A stretch of 64,000 nucleotides of DNA, taken from NCBI RefSeq assembly GCF_003590835.1, contig NZ_QYUQ01000002.1:4526001-4590000 (forward strand), given 5' to 3'. Below the pieces are notes generated by a model. It had not been told where the DNA came from. It was given only the letters and a program-made list of their open reading frames with translations, and made no database searches. This document shows, piece after piece, positions 56,870 through 64,000 of this stretch. The stretch comes from Noviherbaspirillum sedimenti (lineage in GTDB: Bacteria > Pseudomonadota > Gammaproteobacteria > Burkholderiales > Burkholderiaceae_D). The position numbers and the translations under genes are program-made. Position 1 is the stretch's first letter. Each line of letters starts with the position of its first letter.

Positions 56870-57577
56870 TCAAGAACTACTCTGTCCCGCAGCTGGTACA
56901 ACGCGTGCGCCAGTAGTCAGGTAGGCATGCAAGTCATGTGCAAAGCCATCCAGTTCCGCCAGGGTGAGGCGATTGACGCGGGTGAAGGCATTGTAGGCCA
57001 GCACCGCCGGAATCGCCACTAGCAGGCCAAGGGCGGTCATGATCAGCGCTTCGCCAACCGGGCCGGCGACCTTGTCGATCTGTACCGTGCCGGAAGTCGA
57101 GACCGCGACCAAGGCATGGTAGATGCCCCAGACGGTGCCGAACAGGCCGACAAAGGGGGCGGTGGAGCCCACCGAAGCCAGCAGGGTCAGGCCGTTTTCC
57201 AGGCGCGCGGCGACGCGGTTGATTTCCTGGCGCAAGGTGCGGGTGATCAGTTCGCCCGGGTCGGTATGGGCATTCAGCGAGCCGGCCTGGTTGCCGACAC
57301 TGGCGGCCTGGGCGCTTTGCGCGGCCAGCGGCGTGTAGACGCTTTCCGGGTCGGCGGCGCGGATCAGGGCGATGGCATCGGTCAGGGTCGGCGCATTCCA
57401 GAACGCTTCCAGGGTCCGGGCGCTCTTGCGGATGCGCCACGAAGTCCAGGCCTTGGAGAGGATGTAATACCAGCTGGCGATCGACATCAGCAGCAGGGCG
57501 TAGGCGACCGCATGCGAGACGGCGTCGCCCTGCGCCCAGTAGTGGGCGAAACCGAGGGTAGGGGTGGCTGGATTCAT
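56870..57577 (-). CDS. exbB: Biopolymer transport protein ExbB/TolQ (MotA/TolQ/ExbB family)
   Basis: A 235-residue inner-membrane proton channel subunit with three helices: HAVAYALLLMSIASWYYILS, the segment LTLLASVGSTAPFVGLFGTVWG with the conserved Thr/Pro/Gly, and GEALIMTALGLLVAIPAVLAYN. It forms a complex with ExbD. The C-terminus (AGQSSS and stop) is encoded by a half-copy of the REP-like repeat, so the original end of the gene may have been altered. Whether it serves TonB or another system is not settled; a TonB receptor is nearby but tonB is not. Confidence 0.92.
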   Translation of the reverse strand: MNPATPTLGFAHYWAQGDAVSHAVAYALLLMSIASWYYILSKAWTSWRIRKSARTLEAFWNAPTLTDAIALIRAADPESVYTPLAAQSAQAASVGNQAGSLNAHTDPGELITRTLRQEINRVAARLENGLTLLASVGSTAPFVGLFGTVWGIYHALVAVSTSGTVQIDKVAGPVGEALIMTALGLLVAIPAVLAYNAFTRVNRLTLAELDGFAHDLHAYLTTGARVVPAAGQSSS

Positions 57578-57580
57578 GGA

Positions 57581-58384
57581 TCAGCGCAGGCCGAGCACGT
57601 CCTGCATGTCGTACAAGCCGGTGCTCTTGTCGGCCAGGAAGCGCGCGGCGCGCAGGCTGCCATGCGCATAGGTGACCCGGCTGGACGACTTGTGGGTGAT
57701 TTCAATGCGCTCGCCGATGCCGGCAAACAGCACCGTATGGTCACCGACGATATCGCCGCCACGGATAGTGGCAAAGCCGATCGAGGACGGGTCGCGCGGA
57801 CCGGTCACGCCTTCGCGCGCGAACACGCCGACTTCCTTGAGGTCGCGGCCGAGCGCCTCGGCCACGACTTCGCCCATTTTCAGCGCGGTGCCGGAGGGGG
57901 CGTCGACCTTGTGGCGGTGATGTGCCTCGATGATTTCGATATCGTAGCCTTCGGCGAAGCTTTTTGCCGCCATTTCCAGCAGTTTCATGGTGACGTTGAC
58001 GCCGACACTCATGTTGGGCGCGAACATGATCGCCGTCTTTTGCGCGGCGGCGGCAATTGCCGCCTTGCCGGCATCGTCAAAGCCTGTCGTGCCGATGATC
58101 ACCTTGATGCCGTGGGCAGCGCAATATTCCAGGTGTTTCAGGGTGCCTTCGGGGCGGGTGAAATCGATCAGGTAATCGGCATTTGCCAGGCCTTTGGCCA
58201 GGTCCGATTCGATGGCCACGCCGCAGGGCTGGCCGGCGAAGGCGGTGGCATCGCTGCCGACATATTGTCCCGGGATATCGAGGGCGCCGGCCAGCACGGT
58301 GTCGTCAGCTTCCTGTACGGCTTCGATCAGCATGCGGCCCATGCGGCCGGAGGCGCCGGCAATGGCGATTTTTAATGGATTCAT
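57581..58384 (-). CDS. dapB: 4-hydroxy-tetrahydrodipicolinate reductase
   Basis: A 267-residue enzyme of lysine and diaminopimelate synthesis. The nucleotide-binding N-terminus is [19 protein letters not shown]; the catalytic region is [21 protein letters not shown], with [29 protein letters not shown] typical of the family. It is followed after three bases by exbB and is preceded by bamE on the same strand. Confidence 0.96.
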   Translation of the reverse strand: MNPLKIAIAGASGRMGRMLIEAVQEADDTVLAGALDIPGQYVGSDATAFAGQPCGVAIESDLAKGLANADYLIDFTRPEGTLKHLEYCAAHGIKVIIGTTGFDDAGKAAIAAAAQKTAIMFAPNMSVGVNVTMKLLEMAAKSFAEGYDIEIIEAHHRHKVDAPSGTALKMGEVVAEALGRDLKEVGVFAREGVTGPRDPSSIGFATIRGGDIVGDHTVLFAGIGERIEITHKSSSRVTYAHGSLRAARFLADKSTGLYDMQDVLGLR

Positions 58385-58413
58385 GAGGCTAAACCAGTTC
58401 TGTTGGCAAAATA

Positions 58414-58980
58414 TTACTTGGCCGGCGTTGCCACTTTTGGCGTTGCCGTTTTCGATGCCTGCGGCGTCGTGCCAGCGATCAGGGACAGGAAATCCTGTTC
58501 GGTCGGCAAGGTGCCGGCATCGATATTGGCTACGCGGTTATCCTGGAAATGTACCGCGATGCGGCTGCTGATCACTTCACCATTGCCTTTTTGCATACGG
58601 AATACGTAATCCCAGCGGTTGGCGTGGAATATATCGTTCAGCAGGGGCGTGCCCAGCACGAAGCGCACCTGGTCCGCGGTCATGCCGGTCTTGAGTTGCG
58701 CCAGCTGTTCTTGCGAGATGAAGTTGCCTTGCTGGATATCGATCCGGTAGGGCGAAAAAATCCCGAACAGGCGCTTTTCTTTGGTGGTCTGCACTCCCGT
58801 GGTGGCCGGTACGGCAGCCTTGGGCTGCTGGGCTGCGACGGCAGGGGTGCTGGTGGCGGCAACCGGCTCTTCCATCAAGGGATTCTTGCTGGCGCAGCCG
58901 ATCAGGGCGCAGGCCGCGACCAGACACAATGCCTGAGACAAGGCTGAAGCGGAAGGTAATACTGGAAACGGCAGGCGCAT
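58414..58980 (-). CDS. bamE: Outer membrane protein assembly factor BamE
   Basis: A 188-residue lipoprotein of the beta-barrel assembly machine. The signal peptide ends in ALIGC (lipobox); after an Ala/Pro-rich linker the SmpA/OmlA domain is [20 protein letters not shown] then [29 protein letters not shown]. The C-terminal tail is longer than in E. coli (113 aa) and rich in Ala, Thr and Lys, as is common in Burkholderiales. ATG 58980 is preferred; 15 further in-frame codons lie upstream. It is divergent from fur, a conserved pairing. Confidence 0.94.
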   Translation of the reverse strand: MRLPFPVLPSASALSQALCLVAACALIGCASKNPLMEEPVAATSTPAVAAQQPKAAVPATTGVQTTKEKRLFGIFSPYRIDIQQGNFISQEQLAQLKTGMTADQVRFVLGTPLLNDIFHANRWDYVFRMQKGNGEVISSRIAVHFQDNRVANIDAGTLPTEQDFLSLIAGTTPQASKTATPKVATPAK

Positions 58981-59062
58981 AAATAGTAGAGTCTTGATCG
59001 AATCAGGAAATTTTTGCAGAAACACTATATGATAAAGCAGAACTCAGCTTCCAACCATAATC

Positions 59063-59494
59063 ATGCCGAACAATCCTTCCGACTTGAAAGCCAGCGGCCT
59101 GAAGGCCACCCTGCCACGCTTGAAAATTCTGGAAATCTTCCAGAACAGCGCGGTGCGCCATTTGAGCGCGGAAGACATCTATAAAGTCCTGCTAGCCGAG
59201 AATATGGATGTCGGACTGGCAACCGTCTATCGCGTGCTGACGCAATTCGAGCAGGCCGGCCTGTTGCATCGCAATCATTTTGAAACCGGCAAGTCCGTCT
59301 TCGAACTGAATCAGGGTTCGCACCATGACCACCTGGTATGCCTGGATTGTGGCCTGGTGGAAGAATTCTTTGATGACGAGATCGAACAGCGGCAACAGAA
59401 AATCGCCGGCGAGCGCGGCTTCAAGATTGCCGACCATGCGCTGGCGCTGTATGGCCATTGCACCAAGGAGAACTGCCCCCACCGCGGGCGTTGA
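59063..59494 (+). CDS. fur: Ferric uptake regulator Fur
   Basis: A 143-residue iron-responsive repressor. The winged helix is [17 protein letters not shown] to [16 protein letters not shown]; the metal sites are [11 protein letters not shown] and the C-terminal CTKENCPHR. It controls iron uptake genes such as TonB receptors and possibly its own promoter; I saw no clear 19-bp Fur box in the 82 bases shared with bamE. The start ATG 59063 is 82 bases from the bamE start. Confidence 0.96.
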   Translation: MPNNPSDLKASGLKATLPRLKILEIFQNSAVRHLSAEDIYKVLLAENMDVGLATVYRVLTQFEQAGLLHRNHFETGKSVFELNQGSHHDHLVCLDCGLVEEFFDDEIEQRQQKIAGERGFKIADHALALYGHCTKENCPHRGR

Positions 59495-59516
59495 ATGCTG
59501 ACTGAAGGGCTGCCGG

Positions 59517-60539
59517 CTAGTGGTGGCTGAGGGCGTTCGACAGCAGCTTGGCGGTGATGTCGACGATCGGGATTACCCGTTCGTATGCCATGCGTGTGGG
59601 GCCGATCACGCCTAGCGTGCCGATGATCTTGCCATTGGCTTCATAGGGAGCGGTCACCACGCTCATTTCGTCCATCGGCACCAGTTGCGATTCGCCGCCG
59701 ATGAAGATTTGCACGCCGGTGGCGTTGCTGGAGATGTCCAGCAATTGCATCAAGCCGGTCTTTTGCTCGAAAACTTCAAACAATTTGCGCAGCGACGCCA
59801 TGTTGGACGACAGGTCCGACACCGACAGCAGGTTGCGCTCGCCGGAAATCACCACATCCTCGCCGGTATCGGCCATGGCATCGCTGCCGGCTTCCACCGC
59901 TGCCTGCATCAGCGCGGTCATGTCGTCGCGCAGCTGGCGCAGTTCGCCCTTGAGGCGCAGGCGCACGTCGTCGAAACTCATGCCGCCATAGTGCTGGTTG
60001 ATGTAATTGGCGGCATGCGTCAGTTGCGACGGCGTGTAATCGGCCTCGGTCAGCAACAGGCGGTTTTGCACCTCGCCGTTGGGGGCGACGATCACCAGCA
60101 GGATGCGCTTTTCCGACAGGCGCAGGAACTCGATTTGCTGGAACACCGATTCATGGCGCGGGGTCAGCACCACACCGGCGAATTGCGACAGCGACGACAG
60201 GATCTGCGCCGCGTTGGAAAGCAGTTGTTGCTGCGAATGGGATTGCAGGCGGGAATGCATTTTCGATTCCAGCCCCGACTCGTCGATCGATTGCACCGTC
60301 AGCAGGGTGTCGACGAAGACCCGGTAACCGCGCGGCGTTGGCACCCTGCCGGCGGAAGTGTGCGGACTGGCGACAAAGCCCATCTCTTCCAGGTCGGCCA
60401 TGATGTTGCGGATGGTGGCCGGCGACAGTTCCAGCCCGGATATCTTCGACAGCGCCCGCGAGCCGACCGGCTGGCCGTCGGCAATATAGCGTTCGACTAA
60501 GGCTTTCAAGAGGGTTTGTGCGCGGCTATCGAGTTGCAT
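59517..60539 (-). CDS. hrcA: Heat-inducible transcription repressor HrcA
   Basis: A 340-residue repressor that binds CIRCE elements in front of groESL/dnaK-type operons. The winged helix is [21 protein letters not shown] with [17 protein letters not shown]; the GAF-like domain carries [19 protein letters not shown] and the dimerisation part ends [20 protein letters not shown]. No CIRCE element is visible in its own upstream region, so it is probably not autoregulated that way. Convergent with fur, divergent from nadK. Confidence 0.95.
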   Translation of the reverse strand: MQLDSRAQTLLKALVERYIADGQPVGSRALSKISGLELSPATIRNIMADLEEMGFVASPHTSAGRVPTPRGYRVFVDTLLTVQSIDESGLESKMHSRLQSHSQQQLLSNAAQILSSLSQFAGVVLTPRHESVFQQIEFLRLSEKRILLVIVAPNGEVQNRLLLTEADYTPSQLTHAANYINQHYGGMSFDDVRLRLKGELRQLRDDMTALMQAAVEAGSDAMADTGEDVVISGERNLLSVSDLSSNMASLRKLFEVFEQKTGLMQLLDISSNATGVQIFIGGESQLVPMDEMSVVTAPYEANGKIIGTLGVIGPTRMAYERVIPIVDITAKLLSNALSHH

Positions 60540-60699
60540 GGAAGTATTGTAACCAGCACCTATGGGCTAAGCTAGAGTCTGTTTGGCATGAATGTGGCAT
60601 TTCAGGCGGCTTTCACGGTGAGCTCACTTCTTTGGATACTAAATGGGTGCTTGTATGCCATCTTTCAAGACTGGCCATAAATATGGTCTAATCCGCACC

Positions 60700-61611
60700 A
60701 TGCTATCAAACAAGTTCTCTTCTACTCACGTCAAGACCATTGCCATCGTCGGCAAGCCGATGGCCGCTGGTATTGGCGATTCTTTGATGGAAATTGCTGC
60801 TTTCCTGGCCAGCATCGGGCACAAAGTGGTGTTTGAGGCTGAGACTGCCCGCAATATTGCCCTCGACCATGTAACCGCGCTTTCTCCGGAACAAATCGGC
60901 CTGCAAGCCGATGCCGCCATCGTGGTTGGCGGCGACGGCACCATGCTGGGGATCGCCCGGCAACTGGCGCCTTACAATGTGCCCTTGATCGGGATTAACC
61001 AGGGGCGCCTGGGTTTCATGACCGATATCCCGGCCGAGCGCATGATGCCTGTACTGGCTGACATGTTGTCAGGCAAAATCGAATCGGAACAGCGCAGTCT
61101 GCTGGAGGGTGAAGTCTTGCGCGACGGCGTCAATATTTTCCAGGGGCTGGCCTTCAACGATGTGGTGGTCTCGCGCGGCAGCGGCGCCGGCATGGTGGAA
61201 TTGCGGGTCGAAGTCGATGGCCACTTCATGTATAACCAGCGCTCGGATGGCTTGATCGTGGCCACGCCCACCGGCTCCACCGCCTATGCCTTGTCGGCCG
61301 GCGGACCCTTGCTGCATCCGAACCTGGGCGGCATTGCGATGGTGCCGATCGCCCCGCACGCCTTGTCGAACCGGCCGATCGTGCTGTCGGACAGTAGCGA
61401 GATCGTGATTGAAATCGTCAATGGCCGCGATATCAGCGTCAACTTCGATATGCAAACCTTCGCCAGCCTGCAGCACCATGACCGCGTGGTGGTGCGCCGC
61501 TCGCGCCATGTCATCACCTTTCTGCATCCGTCCGGATGGAGTTATTTCGATACCCTGCGCGAAAAATTGCACTGGCACGAATATCCCTCGGCCGAAGGAA
61601 AGTTAAAATAA
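60700..61611 (+). CDS. nadK: NAD kinase
   Basis: A 303-residue enzyme making NADP from NAD. The signature [13 protein letters not shown] holds the catalytic [20 protein letters not shown] and the second conserved stretch [22 protein letters not shown] follow. ATG 60700 is chosen; upstream in-frame ATG codons (60643, 60655) would add up to 19 residues of unconserved sequence. It is five bases from recN and divergent from hrcA. Confidence 0.95.
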   Translation: MLSNKFSSTHVKTIAIVGKPMAAGIGDSLMEIAAFLASIGHKVVFEAETARNIALDHVTALSPEQIGLQADAAIVVGGDGTMLGIARQLAPYNVPLIGINQGRLGFMTDIPAERMMPVLADMLSGKIESEQRSLLEGEVLRDGVNIFQGLAFNDVVVSRGSGAGMVELRVEVDGHFMYNQRSDGLIVATPTGSTAYALSAGGPLLHPNLGGIAMVPIAPHALSNRPIVLSDSSEIVIEIVNGRDISVNFDMQTFASLQHHDRVVVRRSRHVITFLHPSGWSYFDTLREKLHWHEYPSAEGKLK

Positions 61612-61616
61612 CAACT

Positions 61617-63266
61617 ATGCTGCGCACACTTTCCATACGCGATTTCGTCATCGTCGATGCCATCGAGCTCGACCTGGCCGGCGGTTTTACCGTATTTACC
61701 GGCGAAACCGGCGCCGGCAAATCGATCCTGATCGATGCCCTGGCGCTGGCGCTGGGCGGCCGCGGCGACGCCAGCGTGGTGCGCGAAGGCGCGGCGCGCG
61801 CCGATATCACGGCGGAATTCGCCGACGGCGCCGAAACTGCCGCCTGGTTGGCGGAGAATGAATTCAATCGTGACGACGGCGCCATCCTGGTGCGCCGCGT
61901 GATCGACAATGCCGGCCGTTCCAAGGCCTACATCAACGGCATCGCCGCCACCGCCACGCAATTGCGCGAGCTGGGCGAATTGCTGGTCGATATCCATGGC
62001 CAGCATGCGCACCAGTCCTTGCTGAAAGCCGACGGCCAACGCCGCTTGCTCGATGGTCAGGGCGGTTTGCTGGAGGAGGCCAGGGCGGTCGCCGCCGCCT
62101 GGAAAGCCTGGCGCGCGCTGGCCCGGCAGCGCGAGGAAATCGAGGGCAATGCCAGAAGCGTGCTGCTCGAGCGCGAGCGCCTGGAGTGGCAGGTGGGCGA
62201 GCTGGAAAAGCTGGCGCCGAAAGCCGGCGAATGGGATGAGGTGAACCAGGAATACAGCCGCCTGTCGCATGCCGCTACCCTGATCGATGGCGCCCAGGAA
62301 GCGCTGACGGCGATTTCCGAGGCCGAGGACGAGCCGATGCTGGCACGCCTGTCGACGCTGAACCAGCGGCTGGCGAAACTGGCCGATATCGACGAAGCCC
62401 TGAAACCGGTGTTGGAAGTGCTGGAGCCGGCCCGCATCCAGTTGCAGGAAGCGGTGTATGCATTGAACGATTATCTCGACCGGCTGGAACTCGACCCGCA
62501 ACGGCTGCAGGAAGTCGAGCGTCGCATGGGGGATCTGCATGCGACGGCGCGCAAGTTCCACGTCGAGCCGGAGGCCTTGCAGGCCGAGCTGGAAAGCCTG
62601 TCGGCGCAATTGCGGCAGCTGGCCGACGCCAGCGACCTGGACGCGCTGAAGGCGCAGGAAGAAAAGTTGAAGTCGGCTTATCTGGCGGCCGCGCAGAAGC
62701 TGTCAAAGGCGCGCGCCAAGGCCGCCAAGGCGCTGGGCGCGGCAGTGACATCGGCGATGCAGGACTTGAGCATGGCGGGCGGCCGCTTCGAGGTGGCGTT
62801 GAATCCGGGCGAGCCGGCTGCGCATGGCCTGGAACAGGTTGAATTCCTGGTGGCCGGCCACGCCGGCACCCAGCCGCGGCCGCTGGCCAAGGTCGCTTCC
62901 GGCGGCGAACTGGCGCGCATTTCTCTGGCGATCTCGGTGATCACTTCGAGCGCGACGGCAACCCCGACCCTGATTTTCGATGAGGTCGATTCCGGCATCG
63001 GCGGCGGCGTTGCCGAGGTGGTCGGTCGTTTGCTGCGCCGTCTCGGGCAGGACCGGCAAGTCCTGTGCGTCACCCATTTGCCGCAAGTAGCCAGCCAGGC
63101 CAACCAGCATTTTCAGGTCAGCAAGCGCAATGCAGGCGGCAAGACAGTGTCCGGCATCGCGGTGCTGGAGACAACTGCGCGTATCGAGGAAATCGCCCGC
63201 ATGCTGGGCGGCCTGGAAATCACGGCGACGACCCGCAAGCACGCCAGGGAACTGTTGGCGCTCTAG
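61617..63266 (+). CDS. recN: DNA repair protein RecN
   Basis: A 549-residue SMC-like ATPase acting in double-strand break repair. Walker A is [19 protein letters not shown], the long central part is a coiled coil ([20 protein letters not shown] onward), the signature is [14 protein letters not shown], and Walker B is [12 protein letters not shown]. The C-terminal [18 protein letters not shown] is typical. The ATG at 61617 follows the nadK stop by five bases, so the two are cotranscribed. Confidence 0.96.
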   Translation: MLRTLSIRDFVIVDAIELDLAGGFTVFTGETGAGKSILIDALALALGGRGDASVVREGAARADITAEFADGAETAAWLAENEFNRDDGAILVRRVIDNAGRSKAYINGIAATATQLRELGELLVDIHGQHAHQSLLKADGQRRLLDGQGGLLEEARAVAAAWKAWRALARQREEIEGNARSVLLERERLEWQVGELEKLAPKAGEWDEVNQEYSRLSHAATLIDGAQEALTAISEAEDEPMLARLSTLNQRLAKLADIDEALKPVLEVLEPARIQLQEAVYALNDYLDRLELDPQRLQEVERRMGDLHATARKFHVEPEALQAELESLSAQLRQLADASDLDALKAQEEKLKSAYLAAAQKLSKARAKAAKALGAAVTSAMQDLSMAGGRFEVALNPGEPAAHGLEQVEFLVAGHAGTQPRPLAKVASGGELARISLAISVITSSATATPTLIFDEVDSGIGGGVAEVVGRLLRRLGQDRQVLCVTHLPQVASQANQHFQVSKRNAGGKTVSGIAVLETTARIEEIARMLGGLEITATTRKHARELLAL

Positions 63267-63342
63267 CCGCATGCCGCTCGGCACGGCATCCTGCGCGCCG
63301 TCGTGCACTTCATTTCACCTGATCCTGTCGAATCGAGAACAG

Positions 63343-64000
63343 ATGGCTTTTCGCAAAGAACCCCCCTATACCCATGGCACGGCGGAACAGACCGCGGTCG
63401 TGCTGGTCAACCTTGGCACGCCGGATGCGCCGACCGCGCCTGCGGTGCGACGCTACCTGAAGCAATTCCTGTCCGATCCGCGTGTGGTGGAGATTCCCAG
63501 GGCGCTGTGGGCGCCGATCCTGCATGGCATCATCCTGCCGTTTCGCTCCGCCAGGTCGGCCGCCAAGTATGCGTCGATCTGGGGCGCCGATGGCTCGCCG
63601 CTGAAGGTCCATACTGAAAAGCAGGCCATGCTCCTGCGCGGCTATCTGGGCGAACGCGGCCATCAGGTGCAAGTCGCGCATGCGATGCGCTATGGCGCGC
63701 CCTCCCTGCCGCAGGTCTTGCAACAGTTGCAGGAACAGGGCTGCAGCCGCATCCTGGTGTTGCCAGCCTATCCGCAGTATGCCGGCAGTACCACCGCATC
63801 GGTCTATGATGCGGTATTCGCCCATTACGCCGCCCAGCGCAACGTGCCGGAGCTGCGTCTGGTCAGGCATTATCATGACCATGAAGCCTATATCGAAGCG
63901 TTGAAGCATTCGGTGCTGGCGCACTGGGACGCGCATGGCCGGCCCGACAAGCTGGTCATGAGTTTTCATGGCGTGCCCCGGCGCACGCTGGAACTGGGCG
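63343..64000 (+). CDS. hemH: Ferrochelatase HemH (5' part, runs off the window)
   Basis: Only the first 219 codons are present; the frame is open to the window edge. [20 protein letters not shown] leads into [36 protein letters not shown], and later [19 protein letters not shown] and LVMSFHGVP, the histidine being part of the active site. Ferrochelatase inserts iron into protoporphyrin IX, the last step of heme synthesis. The ATG 63343 is 76 bases from the recN stop. hemJ, another late heme gene, is at 49769. Confidence 0.95.
   Translation, partial: MAFRKEPPYTHGTAEQTAVVLVNLGTPDAPTAPAVRRYLKQFLSDPRVVEIPRALWAPILHGIILPFRSARSAAKYASIWGADGSPLKVHTEKQAMLLRGYLGERGHQVQVAHAMRYGAPSLPQVLQQLQEQGCSRILVLPAYPQYAGSTTASVYDAVFAHYAAQRNVPELRLVRHYHDHEAYIEALKHSVLAHWDAHGRPDKLVMSFHGVPRRTLELG

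Noticed and set aside
58981..59062. Fur box in the bamE-fur intergenic region.
   Set aside because: AT-rich stretches occur but none matches the 19-bp GATAATGATAATCATTATC consensus well enough.
60540..60699. CIRCE element between hrcA and nadK.
   Set aside because: No TTAGCACTC-N9-GAGTGCTAA-like inverted repeat is present.

Overview
This window reads as the chromosome of a betaproteobacterium of the order Burkholderiales, most likely family Oxalobacteraceae. That placement is an inference from gene order and protein character: yqgE-ruvX-pyrR-pyrB-dihydroorotase, pcm-rhodanese-tolC, leuS-lptE-holA-proA and bamE/fur/hrcA/nadK/recN/hemH. Base composition is GC-rich throughout (about 60 % by eye). 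Nearly everything looks like resident chromosome; the only clear mobile element is one IS630-family insertion near the left edge.

Layout. 1-1.9 kb: the 3' end of a chemotaxis-type hybrid kinase gene, an IS630 element inserted between that gene's stop codon and its terminator, and a convergent DNA photolyase gene reduced to its two ends by a large internal deletion. 2-6.6 kb: yqgE, ruvX, pyrR, pyrB, a dihydroorotase-like gene lacking the catalytic metal ligands, and a PlsC-type acyltransferase, tightly packed on the + strand, with a REP-like palindrome between pyrB and the next gene. 6.6-12.4 kb: apaH (-), then envelope sugar genes (nucleotide-sugar dehydratase, phosphomannomutase, waaA). 12.4-30.4 kb: an efflux-rich block with an RND pump operon (adaptor-permease-outer membrane lipoprotein) under a divergent TetR regulator, pcm-rhodanese-tolC, a second RND operon led by its own TetR gene, and a MacAB-like ABC exporter whose adaptor carries an unusual Spy/CpxP-like insert. 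30.4-38.6 kb: an esterase, a cysteine-cluster protein, a DUF1439-like lipoprotein, uppP, recQ, an RlmN-type enzyme, rhlE, trmB and tRNA-Gly(CCC). 38.8-43.8 kb: a compact signalling operon encoding a soluble triple-PAS chemoreceptor, CheR, CheD and a triple-CheW protein, with no CheA, CheB or CheY. 44-48.4 kb: a small unknown protein, a YXWGXW-type protein gene with a broken signal peptide, a TonB-dependent receptor and a small lipoprotein. 48.4-58.4 kb (all -): RlmL-type methyltransferase, hemJ, proA, holA, lptE, leuS, a barstar-like protein, exbD, exbB and dapB. 58.4-64 kb: bamE (-), fur (+), hrcA (-), nadK, recN and the 5' part of hemH (+).

How the parts work together. The pyr genes make pyrimidines; the inactive dihydroorotase probably supports ATCase assembly. 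The pumps share TolC-type exit ducts and each RND operon has a recognisable TetR operator over its promoter. LptE, BamE, WaaA, UppP and the sugar enzymes serve the outer envelope. ExbB/ExbD could energise the TonB receptor. The MCP-CheR-CheD-CheW operon must borrow a kinase from elsewhere, possibly from the pilus-type kinase whose end opens the window.

No CRISPR array, prophage or classical defence island was seen. The most unusual items are the internally deleted photolyase, the two-copy REP-like palindrome family (one copy of which supplies the end of exbB), the Spy-like insert in the MacA-type adaptor, the 3xPAS/3xCheW signalling operon, the frameshifted YXWGXW gene and a run of four perfect palindromes between proA and hemJ. 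Coordinates and motifs were read by eye without database searches.
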